NCBI GenBank assembly: GCA_963930655.1
Contig: OZ005615.1
Coordinates: 14,278,001 to 14,342,000, forward strand
Length of the DNA stretch: 64,000 nucleotides
Direction of reading: 5' to 3'
DNA from: Myrica gale
Taxonomy: Eukaryota > Streptophyta > Magnoliopsida > Fagales > Myricaceae
Position numbers and translations under genes: made by a program. Each line of letters begins with the position of its first letter. The first letter of the stretch is position 1. Shown here piece after piece: positions 31,017 to 43,800 of this stretch. The notes under the pieces are model-generated. The model saw nothing but the letters and a program-made list of their open reading frames with translations, made no database searches and was not told the DNA's origin.

Positions 31017-32505
31017 CTACCTTTTCGAACCTCCAAACTGGCTGGATAGTCGCTTTGACATATCGTTCATTTTCTTCTCCATTACAGATGACATTTTCTT
31101 CTCTAGCTCCTTCGATATTTCTGCCCGTACGCGCTCTTGCTCCTTTCGCATGCGCTCTTGTTACTTTTGCATGCGCTCCTCGTGCTCCACTCGCATGCGC
31201 TCTTGCTCCATTTTCATGCGCTCCTCCTGGTCCAACCGGATGCGCTCTTGCTCCACCCGCTGCTCCTCACAGTGGTCCCTAAGCGTGACCTCCATCTCAG
31301 CTTGTTTCTTCGCAAATTCTTGCAAGTATTTTTCTCTAGCAGCTATCATCGCTTCTATCTCATCCATTGCCTTTGCTAGCTGGTGTTGTAGATCAGAAGA
31401 TTGTGTAGTCAAAGTTGATGAAGGTGGAGGCTTAACCGCGCGTCCTAATCCCCGAACATATCCCGACTTCTTGCCCAATATCTCGGAATATACTTCAATT
31501 TCGGTGTAAGTCTTTCCTTCTAAATCACACTGGTGCTGGAAGACATCCATCCGTTCCTGAAAAAGTGGTAATAATTACCAGAAACATTAAAGTAGATAAA
31601 TATACATAAATTACATAAAGTAGATTAAAATGAAAGCGACTTACATAAATTTCTCTCGCTCCTTCTGAGGTCCAAATCCCATCTTTGTTTGTATAATTCT
31701 TTTTATATAGCTTTGCGGGATTAATATCGCCGCTTTCTTGAGATTTCTACACGGCAATAACATAAAGTTATTTATCAAAAATAACAATAAAGTCTAAAAT
31801 TTAGTTCTTAACTAACCATGCAAGCTCGTGTGCGCTGGAAGGAACGCGAACCAGCAGCGTGGTTCACAGTCAACTTTGATCTATTGTTCTTATTTTGCTC
31901 GCTTTGTTTTTGCGATATTTTAAGAAATTAAATATCAAATCAATTTAGGCAACGAGTTTCTTTAATCACGTACCAAAAAAGCTTCGCTGGTGAACAGATC
32001 GCATAACTTCTTCCACTGTTCTTCCGTTGTATCAGGGTGCGGCTTCAGCAACGCAGCCTCTTTACTCGAGAACTTCTTGAAATACGCATGCATCCGGTTG
32101 CGGTGCGTTCAACGTGCCGTTATCGTAGTCTCGACCACCATCCTCACGTCCTCCTGACGGTTGTAATCAAGGTCGAATTGGTCCTACAGAAATACGAAAA
32201 CATACAATATTACAAGTTTAACGATCTGCTTATACAAAAATTCTATGTTTACGAATTTAATCATACCAACACCCGATCCATAATATATTCCTTCACTTCT
32301 GAAGGAACATCGACCCACTTGTTAACAGAGATTGGAATCAGCCCTCGGACCAACATTCCAATCTTCGTCGATAGAGTGGTAGCAGTGGAAGACACTCCTC
32401 CACACTCTCCATCCGGGATATGGACGATAGTGTCCCAGAACTGGACCCAGACCCAAAACTCTTCTCCAAATCGACCCCACGTGTCCTACCTCGCCCACGC
32501 TTAGA
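31017..32505 (-). CDS. CACTA Transposase_24 (Ptta/En-Spm) protein, multi-exon, probably degenerate
   Basis: Spliced pieces on the minus strand in family order: VNKWVDVPSEVKEYIMDRV (~32270-32340), DQFDLDYNRQEDVRMV (~32140-32180), WKKLCDLFTSE (~31990-32020), NRSKLTVNHAAGSRSFQRTRA (~31815-31885), KDGIWTSEGAREIY (~31650-31700), then EIEVYSEILGKKSGYVRGLG (31440-31515). A long coiled coil follows, with repeated EQERMR heptads and the end FGGSKR. This matches the Transposase_24 family, the TNPA-like partner that binds subterminal repeats. An in-frame stop follows ERMQK (31161), and exon 2 has a stop near 32085, so function is doubtful. Confidence 0.76.
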
Positions 32506-32885
32506 AGCTGATGTCGCTACATAAAATTAAATTAACAAAGTCGGTTAGTTAACTTTAAAAAATTGAAATATTCATTAGAATAATTTTTTACATGCACAAC
32601 TACTAGGACAAGCTGGCATGCTTTGAGTCATGACTTCATTTCCTCTCAGTGTTGGAGCGCTCAGGGTAGGGCACAGGATCAAACTCTTACTAATCGGACT
32701 AACTGGACTATGCAACCGTCCAGAAGTAATTGAAGGAAATTCTCGTCCACGCTTCATTTCACAGTACAAGCTGTGACATAACAAAATAAACGATAAAGAT
32801 ATTGTAAAAGAAATAGTAACAGTAAAAACTGTTAAGCAAACATGAAGGTTAAAAAGAAAATATACTTGAAGGAATTTATTAATCA

Positions 32886-35800
32886 GAATCCGGTTCTTGC
32901 AGGTTATCGTCCGATGCCTCATTCTTAGTAGAATCGCTATCACTTTCGAACGAATCTTCGTCAGCACTTTCTTTAATTTCTGATTCATCCCCCTCCGAAA
33001 CATCATTACTATCTATACGTCTTTTTTCCGCCGATCAATTGCCTCAAAAGCTTCGATAACGTTTTACGCAACGTCATCCCTCTGTAGTGGATTAAGGTTA
33101 AATTGTCGGAAGTCTATAAACAAGTCAATGGCATCGTCCTCTTGATACGCTTCATTCACGATGGTTGCTCCCGATTCAACGTTTACGTCAACTTCACCGT
33201 CCGGATCTGGTCCGGGAATGTCATGCATTTCTACATGACAACTTCTGCACGACTCGCTATGTAGGTCCATGTAGATGATCAATTAGATAAAACACTTGAC
33301 TTGCTTGATTAGCCAAAACAAATGGATCTTCTAAGTACCATCGTCGGGAATTGTTTATGCTCTTAAAGTTCTCGTCGATACGAATTCCACGATGATCTCC
33401 GACGTCCCATCAATCACACTTAAACAAATATACTGTATTTCTCCGCAAGTATTGCATGGCATAAATGTCTACAAGTCTCCCATAAAATTCTATTGGATTT
33501 TCCTCATGTGTTCCCAGTACTACAATACCACTATGCTTAGTTCTCCGACGTTATTCCTGTTGTACCGTATGATATCTACATCCGTTCATAACACATGCAG
33601 AATAACGCATCACTCGTGTATCAGGCCCACGTGCCAGTGAATACAATTCATCGATCGATGTACATGAATTTTGAGATCGTAATTTTTGAACCTACAAAAA
33701 TATATTATAAGTTCATTAAAAAAAGACAGGGTATTAATTTTAATGAGTTCTAAAAATAAGACTTACTCGCCCTAAGAACCAATCCGGAAATTGTTCCTCA
33801 TGCATACGAGAAATGTTGGAAACTCCTTGCGCGCGAAGTTCGTCCATGTGTTCACTGTAACGATAATGTTAATCAACAACTGTTTATCTTGGAAAAACAT
33901 ACATGTATATCTTTTTACTTACTTTAAGTACACGTTAATGTCTTTGCAATTGTTCAGCACAAACCAGCGAGCTTTCTTGAACTCTGTTCGGTCTATGTCA
34001 TACCCTTTTGCAGCCCCTATCAATCTAATTCTCTGAGTGAACACATCCAATGACCTTTCTGGTACCTCAATTTCGCCGTCGGAATCGTAGTTTCGATCTC
34101 TGCGATTAAACACTGTTTCGACCCCTCGGAGGTATTGGGAACAAAATGTTGAACACTCATTCTCAATATACGCTTCTACAATCGACCATTCAGGACGAGA
34201 CTTATTTTTCACATTCCTTTTCGAGTCACCCATCAACCGTTCAACTGGATACATCCATCTGTATTGTACGGGTCTAGCAAGCAATGCTGAACGTGGTAAG
34301 TGGACAGCCAAATGCATCATCACTGTAAAAAAAGTCGGTGGAAAAATAATTTCCAACTTGTATAAAATTATCCCGATATCTTCTGACATCTTCTGCAATA
34401 CAGAAATCTTCAACGTACGAGAAAACAACTCTCGAAAGAACAAGCATAATTCAGTCACTGCACCACCCACATCTTCCTTCAACAACCCTCGGATCATCAC
34501 TGGAAGAACCCTCTGCAAGAATACATGACAATCATGGCTTTTCATTCTAGAAACTTTCAACTCATCTAGATTCACACAACGTGAAATCTCAGCTGCATAA
34601 CCATCGGGGGAACCTCACTTCTTTTAACCACTCACAGGCCCTCCTTCGCTCTTCCCGAGTTAAAGTATACGTCGCTTAAGGCATCAATTCAACCCGACCG
34701 TCATACACCAAATGCAAGTCTTTTTTTACCCCAATTTCAGCTAAATCTCTACGTGCACCCACTGAATCTCTGGTCTTGAACTCGATATTCATCACCGTTC
34801 CGATCACGTTGTCACATATGTTCTTCTCGATGTGCATCACGTCCAAGTTATGTCGTAACCCTAACGTACTCCAATACCGCAGTTGGAAAAAATGCTCTTT
34901 TTCGTCCAATTCAAACGTTCTGACGATTGTTTCTTCTTTCCCCTATTCTTCCCTGACGCTTTTCCAAAGATAGTCTCCTCGACATGCGTCAGTTGTTCCA
35001 ATATGTCCTCACCAGTTAACTCCTTAGGTGGAAGTTTATGTTCTTCTTTCCCATTGAACGTATCCACGTCGTATCTCCATGCATGCCCCGATGTCAAATA
35101 TCTCCTATGACCCATATAACATATTCTTCTCCCGTGCTTCAACCACTTATAGTTAGTTTCTAAATTACACGTTGGACATGCCAACTTCCCTTTGGTACTC
35201 CATCCAGATAAATTAGCATATGCTAGGAAATCATTTATGGTTCACATCAAAGCTGCATGCATCTTAAATGTCGTCCCATCTGAAGCGTCATGTGTCTCAA
35301 CTCCATCTTCCCATAGTTGTTTCAACTCGTCCACTAAGGGTCGAAGATATACATCTATATCATTTCCCGGTGACTTTCGACCCGGGATTAAAAGAGTCAT
35401 CAGTGAAAATGAGACTTTCATACACCTCCATGGGGGTAAATTGTATGGAAAAACAACGACTGGCCAAATACTGTACGCATTGCTCATGTTTCCGAACGGA
35501 TTAAACCCATTAGAAGCAAGACCAAGGCGAACGTTGCGGGCATCTTGAGTGAACCAACCAAGGTCCTTATCAAAATTCTTCCAAACCAATGAATCAGCAG
35601 GATGCCTCAAACTCTCCCCGTCATCGACCCATTTTTCCTTATGCCATCTCATGTCAATTGCTACATCTTTTGTGGTAAACAAACGTTTAAGTCTAGGAAT
35701 TAAAGGGAAATGACGCAACACTTTCCTTGGACATCGATTGCTCAACTCATTTTCAAATTTCCACCGGGACACCCCACATACCGGACAAATGTCTAACTCA

Positions 35801-36525
35801 CTGTTTTCCTTCCAAAACAACACACAATCATTCTGACATGCATGAATCTTATCATAACTAAACCCAAGACCCTTTCACAATTGTTTTGCCTCGTAATACG
35901 ATCTCGGTAACGTCTCCCCTCTGGCAACGCCTCCTTAATCAACTGTAATATCATATCAAATGCCTTAACCAACAACTTATTCTCTGACTTCACATGCAAC
36001 AACCGGACCGTAAATGACAACTTACTAAACTTGGTACATCCAGGATACAATTCTTGTTCTGCCTCTTCCCATAACTTATTAAGTGGTGTTGAACTCTTTG
36101 GTTGCGAACTAGGGGTTTCCTTATTATTAGGGTTCTCCGTTTCAACCCTCATCGGCCCACCATCTAATCCGGCACGAACATCAGTCAACATTTTCGTCAT
36201 TCTATCAGAGTTATCTCCCTCTAAATCATCATCACTATATGGTGAACCCGCACCGGACTTTTGACTCAAATTAGAAGTAAGTTGCATACCCTCCCCGTGA
36301 AACACCCATGACTTATAGCTCACATCAAACCCATTAATGTAAATATGATCTTCCATTTTATCCAACACTTGAAACACTACATTCTACACTTCCAACACGG
36401 ACATCTGATCTGACCCCGAGAGTTTACACAAGAAGTAGCCATACCGACAAACCTACAGACCCCCTCCGCATACTTTTCACCAAACCTATTTTTCTCGTAA
36501 ATCCAACACTTATCCACCGCCACCA
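32886..36525 (-). pseudogene. CACTA tnp2 transposase with Transpos_assoc, DUF4218 and DUF4216
   Basis: Domain order on the minus strand: Transpos_assoc (DKCWIYEKNRFGEKYAEGV, 36400-36510), an acidic linker, then Transposase_21/tnp2 (ICPVCGVSRWK, IDMRWHKEKW, NPFGNMSNAYSIWPVVV, 35242-35880; continuing ACPTCN and GHRRYL to 34861; LDVMHIEKNICDNVIGT, ~34800). DUF4218 follows (KSHDCHVFLQRVLPVMIRG, 33919-34575), then DUF4216 (HSGIVVLGT, FKCDWWDVGDHRG, DPFVLANQASQVFYL, 33260-33560) and an acidic C-terminus to 32886. Frameshifts near 35870 and 34870, a stop at 35241 (Met then stop before TINDF) and others mark it as a decayed copy. tnp2 is the catalytic DDE transposase of CACTA elements. Confidence 0.9.
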
Positions 36526-36779
36526 ATCTAAAAAAATACACCAATTAAGTAATTCGTAAACCCCCACATAAGAATTAAGCATATCCCTCAAATAAACTCA
36601 AACATAACAAGTCAAAAACACTCCAATATTCACCCTCCATGCTTCTCAAACTCCATGATTTATTTTCAGAATTCAAGCACTTCAATAATCAAACATTCAA
36701 TATATAGCACAAATACTACACATGTATCAATTATAAAAACCAACACTAAAAAAAGCAGCGATGCAGCGATCTGACCAAA

Positions 36780-39060
36780 ACACGCGATCGATCATTACTA
36801 TAAACGATCTATTGATGTTCAATACTGATTGATCGTCTAAAAATAGACGATCGATCGCCGAGCCTCCAACTAACGAACAATCCATCATTATCACATAGAC
36901 GATCAATCAACAATACCACCATCTAACAGACGATCAATCGTCAGAAACAGGTGATCGATCGTGACAAACCCAGATCAAAAACACAACTTTTCAGGCCTCC
37001 CCACACTCAAATCCAAGCCCAAAACACTCACAAATCATCCTCATGCAATTCTAATTCTAATATACATATTAATAATACTCTAATAAGCTCTAATCATCAC
37101 AAATTCATTCCACAATACCCACAAATGGACAAATATTACAAACATCAAATAACCAACCAAATCATTCATAAATCGTAGTGTATGTTGATTCCATTACCTC
37201 TTGCATGAAATGTAGACCAAAACGAACCAATTTCACACCAAAATCTCACAAATGTCGCCCAAATTTTCCAATATTCACCCGGTTAAAAAACCAATGAATT
37301 TGAACTTGGGCTTAACCTTAAGCACTTCTAAAAACTCTCACAACTAAAAGGACGGTGTTTTGGGCAAATTTTTCGGGCCAAGTAGGGAGCTTCCGCGACT
37401 CTCCTCTTCTCCTTACCGTGGGTGTATTTTTGCCTTTCACCCACGACCTTTGCGCATTCTAGCATTTCAAGCTCGATATACGTCGATCGATCGATGTAGA
37501 GGACGATCGATTGCCTCGTCAGTCCCAAAAATCCCGCTCAAATTTCGCCGATTGATCGTGTAAAATTAAGCGATCGATCGTTGCGTCTGTATAAAACGAC
37601 GACGCATGCATTTCAAACTAACGATCCATCAGTAGGAAATTATTAAACGACACCGTTATACACCGATCGATCGTCTCGTAAGCATGAAAATCCCGCTCAA
37701 ATTTCACCGATGGATCGTGTACAATGAGCGATCGATCGTATAGTCTGTATAAAACGACGACGCATGCATTACAACTAACGATCCATCAGTAGCAAAATAT
37801 TAAACGACATCGTTATGTCCCGATCGATCGCATTACTCTGCGATCGATCGTGGACCTAATTATAAAAAAACCAGATTTTACCCTAACAAATGACTTAATT
37901 ATTAAAATTAAATTACTAATAATGTCATCTTAATACATAATTCGTTCTTATGACTTGTAATCATGTGTTGAATAAGCGTTATGTCACTAGTTTGTAACAT
38001 CTTAATACTTAACTCATATTATACAAGAGCACTCCCCATCTATAATGCAACATGTACAACTTATAAATGCTTTCCTAAATATGAATTATATGTACGTGAT
38101 ATATTGTTATGTAATCTAAATACATTATAACACACTTTGTTAATATATATTTTTATATTTATAATCATTTAAACTCACATTATTCAATAAAATGAAGATA
38201 AAATGTAACGATCAATCGAAAGAATGAGCGATCGATCGTGTATAAAAGACCAAAACGACGATAGATAATACCGACGGATCGCTACAGACAAGCGATCGAT
38301 CGGCACAGATGAATAAAACGACGACGCATACATGACATACAAACGATCCATCGATAGGTGAACCATTATATGATGTGTTGCGTCGATGAATCGTCTCAAA
38401 CTAACGATCGATCGTAGGGGTGAGTACCGGAACGGATGGAACCGGAATGGGCCATTCCGGTTCCGATACTCACCGGAATAGAAATTTCTATTCCGGTTCA
38501 ATTCCGGAATTTACCGGAATGGAACCGAAACGGAACCGGAATTTTCCGGAAACGGAACCGGAAATTCCGGTTCCATAACTGGGCCTAAAAGGCACAATTT
38601 TACTTTGGCCCAAAATACCTTTTTAAGCATTTTGGGCCGAAATTGGGCTTTTTTATTTTTTATTTTTTCTCATGTTGCATCAATTTCATAATATGGTTTT
38701 TAAACATATCATGATCATCAAGACATCAAAGGGAAAAAAAATACATCACTACATTTTGTCTCAAATGAACTAAACTATACCAAAAAATTATTAATTTTTT
38801 TAAAAATACCAGAACCGGAAAATTCCGGTATTTCCGCCAGAAATTCCGGTTCCGGTTCCGGTTCCGAAATTTCCTTAAAATAGGTTCCGGTTCCGGTACC
38901 GGAATAGACCGGAACCGGTACCGGAACCGGAACCGGAATTACCGGTGGAAACCGGATGATTTGCTCACCCTTAATCGATCGTCATGTATGTATAAAACGA
39001 TGACGCATGCATTTCATTCTAACGATCCATCGGTATCTTTTAGACACGATCGATCGGTCT
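36780..39060. repeat. Dispersed CGATCGATCG array inside the CACTA element
   Basis: Many copies of GATCGATCG and near variants (CGATCCATCGGT, CGATCGATCGT) recur with a longer block of about 230 bp around TATAAAACGACGACGCATGCAT (near 37590, 37745, 38310, 38990). It is split by a hAT MITE at 38415. It resembles a subterminal array but lies between tnp2 and ORF3. Confidence 0.75.
38415..38973. mobile_element. 559-bp hAT MITE with 8-bp target duplication
   Basis: The termini are TAGGGGTGAG and CTCACCCTTA. The 8-bp duplication ATCGATCG lies at 38407-38414 and 38974-38981, within a CGATCG repeat, so a slight shift is possible. The body is rich in CCGGAACCGG and TTCCGG. Its ends match those of the transposase-bearing hAT at 55795-61371 (TAAGGTGATAAAATCATCC-type end and the TAGGGGTGAGTAC-type end), so that hAT family is the likely mobiliser. 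Confidence 0.87.
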
Positions 39061-40619
39061 CCTAATTATAAAAAAACAGAATTTTGCCTAAAAAATGACT
39101 TAATTATTAAAATTAAATTACTACTAATGTCATCTTAATACAAAAATAATAATATTTGTCACAAATTATATATTTTTATATTTCTAATCATTTAAACACA
39201 TTATAATTAATTAATAGTAAAATATTGGTCACATTATTAAATTCTTATATTAATAGTAATATTGGTCACAGTATCCTTTCGTTACTTTTGCCGACCAAAG
39301 GGTATATTGGTCATTTTACGTATATAATTGTATATGTCATGATATACAAATAAAAAACAATTAAAATGTAATCAAAGTTACTACATTTTCACAGATAAAC
39401 ACAAATGTCTGAAATATATAACTAAAATCAGAAATCTAAATGTGTGTCCAAAATAGATTAAAAAACAAAATAAAAATACGTCAACGTGCAATAGCATTGC
39501 AGAAAGTGTCCAAGTCATCAGGAATATCTCCGGGAATAATAGGGGCTCTGACACGGCTGTCGAGGTCCGAAAATAGTTGGGCCACCCAGGGAGGGGGCAT
39601 TGCCGGTGCTCTCGGCTCGAGAGGTACCTCTGAAGCTGATGTAGAAGGTCGTGCTGCCACCTCTGCGGCCGCTGCTGCTCTACGAGCAAACCGTCGAGTC
39701 AATGCCCCCTCCTGCCCCCTGCTCCTGGACAGAGTGAACTTGTTCAGGGCACTCTTAACCCCCTTACGAGTATCCTCAGCAGTGATCATAACACCCCGAG
39801 AAATGAGGAACTGAGTTAGAAACACGCCTTATGGGAGACTATATTCCTTAATTCCCCAAGCATCATCTATAATCAGCTCGAACATGTACAGTGGAAAATC
39901 TATCAACGTCTGCTGACCCAGTAAGAGCATGCACTGTGCTATCGGGAACGTGCACTCGGTAGAATGAGTTCTGCCATCGACGTTCGTCGTCCAGATAAGG
40001 TGCAAAATCCACCAAAACACATTGAACTCACTCTGCTTGATTATGCTGCCAACCACTATAGAGGTCTTCCCCGTCATCAGCGTCCATAAGTCCTGCTCTG
40101 ATGTCCTCTCTCATTCGTCAAAGGAACCGCTGGGAAGCAGGGAGTCCTAGGCCGAGGGCAGTGCAGGAAATTGGCAATGACGTCTGCCGAGAACATGAAC
40201 TGCACTCCTCGCACCTCCATCTGCACCTCAGGTGCTCTGGCTACCGAGATAAGCGCACAAAAAAATTCGTGCACGAGGGAGTCAACACAGAAACCATCCA
40301 CCCACGATAGTTGGTGAAAGAATCTCTGGTACTCGAACAACTGGAAGAGGGTGTGCTCCTAGTACAACAAATTGTCAAAATCAGATAGCGTCACTTGTGA
40401 GACCCCGAAAAATCAGTACGTACTCCGTTGTAAGCTTAAGGATTTGGTGATTTGTTTTGAATTAATGGAGGTCATGGTATGATCTAAATTTAATGAGCAT
40501 TATGGAATTTCAATGGATGAGATTTAAATTTTAAGGTAGCCAACTTTAAGTTGTTGAATTTTTACTTCTTTTCAATATCCTTAATTATTTTTGAAGGATT
40601 ATATTATGGTTGATGTAAT

Positions 40620-41125
40620 GGGCTACTAAGACTTATATGGTTTTGCTTAAGACCCAAGATATTGGGCTGCTATTGGGTTACCTATTCATGGCCGAATATA
40701 AGGGGTAAGTGGGCCTTGAAATTGTGTTATTGGGCTGCCATGAAGTCCATAATAATGGGCCTTTGTAATGGTGTTAATGGGCCTTAAGGAGTTAGGTTAT
40801 TGGGCCATTGAAATTTTGTTTATGGGCTGCCCTAATATTTGAGATAGTGGGCCCTTTGGATTGTGATATTGGGCTGCTATATGACTTAGAATATTAAGTG
40901 GATATTGCGCCTTTAAATTTATGATAATGGGCTTTAAAATAATCATGAAAATAGGCTTTAAAGTCATGGTATTGGGCTGCCATTAAATTGTGTTGGGCTT
41001 TAAGGACTTAGGTAATGGGCCTAGTTTCAATGATTCATGATATTGGGCCTAACTATAAGGATTGGTGTTATTGGGCTTGTGATTGGAATTAAGGTTTAGC
41101 CTAATGGGCCTTGAATTATGATGAA
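40620..41125. promoter_or_regulatory. TGGGCC/TGGGCT array in the LTR
   Basis: At least 17 TGGGCY cores occur in ~500 bp, the same class of site II array as the one at 11726-12125 on the opposite strand. It looks conserved between two LTR copies. Confidence 0.5.
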
Positions 41126-42863
41126 CCCATTTAGTTGGATTTCAACCAAGTGAACTAGACTAGTTCTAAACCAAGGAAGACAAGGGGACAAGATGTGACA
41201 ATTGGATGCAAGTAAATTTTGGAAGAGAAAACTCCCCTTTGACCAAACCTAAGGCCAAGTTCATGCTCCCTTGCTTTTTGGCTTTTCATTTCACACCCAT
41301 CACACTCCCTTTTCACTTTATTTGTGTCACTTCACTTCATTTGTGCTACCTTGGTCGACCAACACAAAGAGGAGAGGAGAGAAACCGAACCAAAGGAGAA
41401 AAGGAGAGAACCAAAGGTGAAACCAAGGTTTTGAACCGAAAGAGTTGGATTTTGAGCTTGAATCAAGGGGAAATACGTGTGAAAGGAAGGAAGACAAGGA
41501 AGGAGAAGAAGGAGGTGAAGGAAAAGGAGAGGTCTTGCAAGGAAAAACAAGGAGAAAACAAGGAAACACCAAGGTAAAGTCCGAATCTCACCATTTTTCC
41601 TTGTTGGCCGAACTCCTTGTGGTTGGATCTTGACATTTGTGACTTGATTTTGTTAGATCTTGAACTTAGAAACCCTAGGTTGTGTATGATGCTAGATCTG
41701 ACCATGTAAGCATGAGATCTAGGCTTGAATGTTAAGATCATGCAAGGAAATGTGCAATGTGTGTTAGGTAAGCTTAGATCTAAACCCATTATGTGTTAGG
41801 CCGGTTGTAAGTTGATTTTTCCCTTTAAATCACATGCTATTGAGGTTGCTAAATGTTAGATCTGATGTTGGTGGTTGTGAATGATGAAGAAATGAAGTTG
41901 TAAGTTCAATGGTTAGTGTTAAAATACAAAGCAGTGCATATTGCAAATTGTTGGCATGAAAAGTGTGATATTTGGTGTTGGCCGAACCATGTATACCCTA
42001 GATCTTTAAGTATGATTTTGTGAATGTATGGATCTGATGGTGGGCCATGATGTGTGTAAGTTTGATAACCTTATGCATGAAAATTTACCATGAAATGTGA
42101 AGGATGTATGCAAAGCAAAAGAACCAAAGAAAAACCTAAATTGTTGGTGAATATTGGGTGCTGGCCGAATGATACAATGTGTGATATCTTGTGTTTGTGT
42201 CTTGATTTTAGATCCTAGGTTGTGAATCTGAAAAATGGAGGATGGGATCACCATTGGAGATGAAATTGTGATCAAAGAACACATGAACTTGATGTTGGCC
42301 GAATGACCTAATGAAAGGGAATCCTAATTGCAAGCTTATAACAAATGAAAATATATTTACTTGAGTTGGATAAATAAAATTAGGGTTGTGGCCAAACAAA
42401 TTAAAAGATGTTAAGGCTTAAAGGATCGAGTTAAAAGGATTAACAAGCCTTGTGATCTTAAGCATGAATTAAGGATTTAATTGGGATGAATGAGCTTGTC
42501 CGAAATTTATTGAATGCAAGTGAAGTGTAATTGTAAGGATATGGATAGCAAGAGAACCTTGATCACATAAGGGGAAAAATACAAACCCTAATCAAGGTTA
42601 ATGTCTCGGGTTGATAAAGGTTTAATATCCAAGCCAAGGGTTGTTAATGATTAAGGTTAGTGATTTATTCAGGTAAAGATTTAACCGAATACAGGAAATA
42701 AAAGAGAGACTTAGGTTTAATCCTAAATCCGTCAGTTGTTGATTAGAACCCTAATCGAGAATAGAAATATATTGTAATAGAGTTAATAATTAAATAACCT
42801 AAGTTTTGTATATTAGTTAAAGAAAAGAGTAAATAAAATATTTAAATGATTAAAAGAATTTAA

Positions 42864-42868
<5 letters not shown>

Positions 42869-42910
<42 letters not shown>
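42869..42910. repeat. AT dinucleotide microsatellite, about 20 units
   Basis: An uninterrupted (AT)n run within the LTR copy. The solo LTR at 7751-12424 has nothing comparable at the equivalent place. Confidence 0.85.
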
Positions 42911-42912
<2 letters not shown>

Positions 42913-43557
42913 ATATCAAAGAAGTATAATATAGTTGCTATTTAGAAATACTCCGATGGACGGGAAGTACGAAGTTAAGGGATGAACAGGAAGTTCAAAT
43001 TGGATTAAGAGAAATCCGGCAACTATATTATACCGTTAAATTAAGTTAAGCGCATAATTATCGCTATTCATTTCTTAGTGGATTTCACGATAGATTTCCT
43101 CGAATAGCTTAGTAGAACCAAAACGTATCGATATATTTTATCGGATGCTCAGTGTATTGAGAAGGAGATCTATTTCTTATAGGCATCGAGCCAAGTAAGA
43201 ATCGGGAAGGAATTTGCAAGGAGAACTGTAAGTGAATCTTACACAATTTGGAAAACTAGAATGATACACTGCATGTTTTATTGTGCATGGCAAGATGTTT
43301 TTAATACATATGAAATGTATTGCATGAAGAATGTTTCAAGTACGCATGGTATTTCGAACATGTCATAGCATGATCATTTGCATGAACGCATGAGAGAGAC
43401 GTTTTGATGCAAATGAAATTACGATGTTTTCAAGAGTGGCATGGCATGTTCATTGCATAGAAACATGAAAAGTCGTTTTATGCAAATGAGAAAGAATTTA
43501 TGTTATGATTTAGCCCGGGGGGCTTTGGGTCAGATCCGTACCAAGTTAAGTGAGGTT

Positions 43558-43800
43558 CGTCATCCATACCGAGGAACGTTGATCGAGAAGGATGGATGAA
43601 TGGAACCTAGGACGCCCATACCGAGGGACGTTGTTCGTGAAGGTTGGGTAAGTCCTTGAGGCATGTGCAACCACACCGAGGAACGTTGCTCGAGAAGGTG
43701 TGGCGTCTCCAAGGGTCATGTCTAGCCACTGAAGGACGAATGCGAGAAGGTGTGCTAGCTTGACTGTATGTAAGGTCTCCAAGGGAAATCGGGGACGGTT
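43558..43800. repeat. Degenerate tandem repeat, 4 units of about 60 bp
   Basis: Successive units contain CATACCGAGGAACGTT, CATACCGAGGGACGTTG, CACACCGAGGAACGTTG and CACTGAAGGACGAATG, each followed by GAGAAGG or GTGAAGG and GGTGTGG-like text. The same array occurs in the other two LTR copies. Confidence 0.6.

Noticed and set aside
31055..31509. Cysteine- and serine-rich plus frames as a host gene
   Set aside because: They are antisense shadows of the coiled-coil repeats of the CACTA Transposase_24 gene.
36780..39060. Regularly repeated CGATCGATCG motif as a CRISPR-like array
   Set aside because: Spacing is irregular, units are short and self-complementary, and the host is a plant; the setting is a CACTA element.
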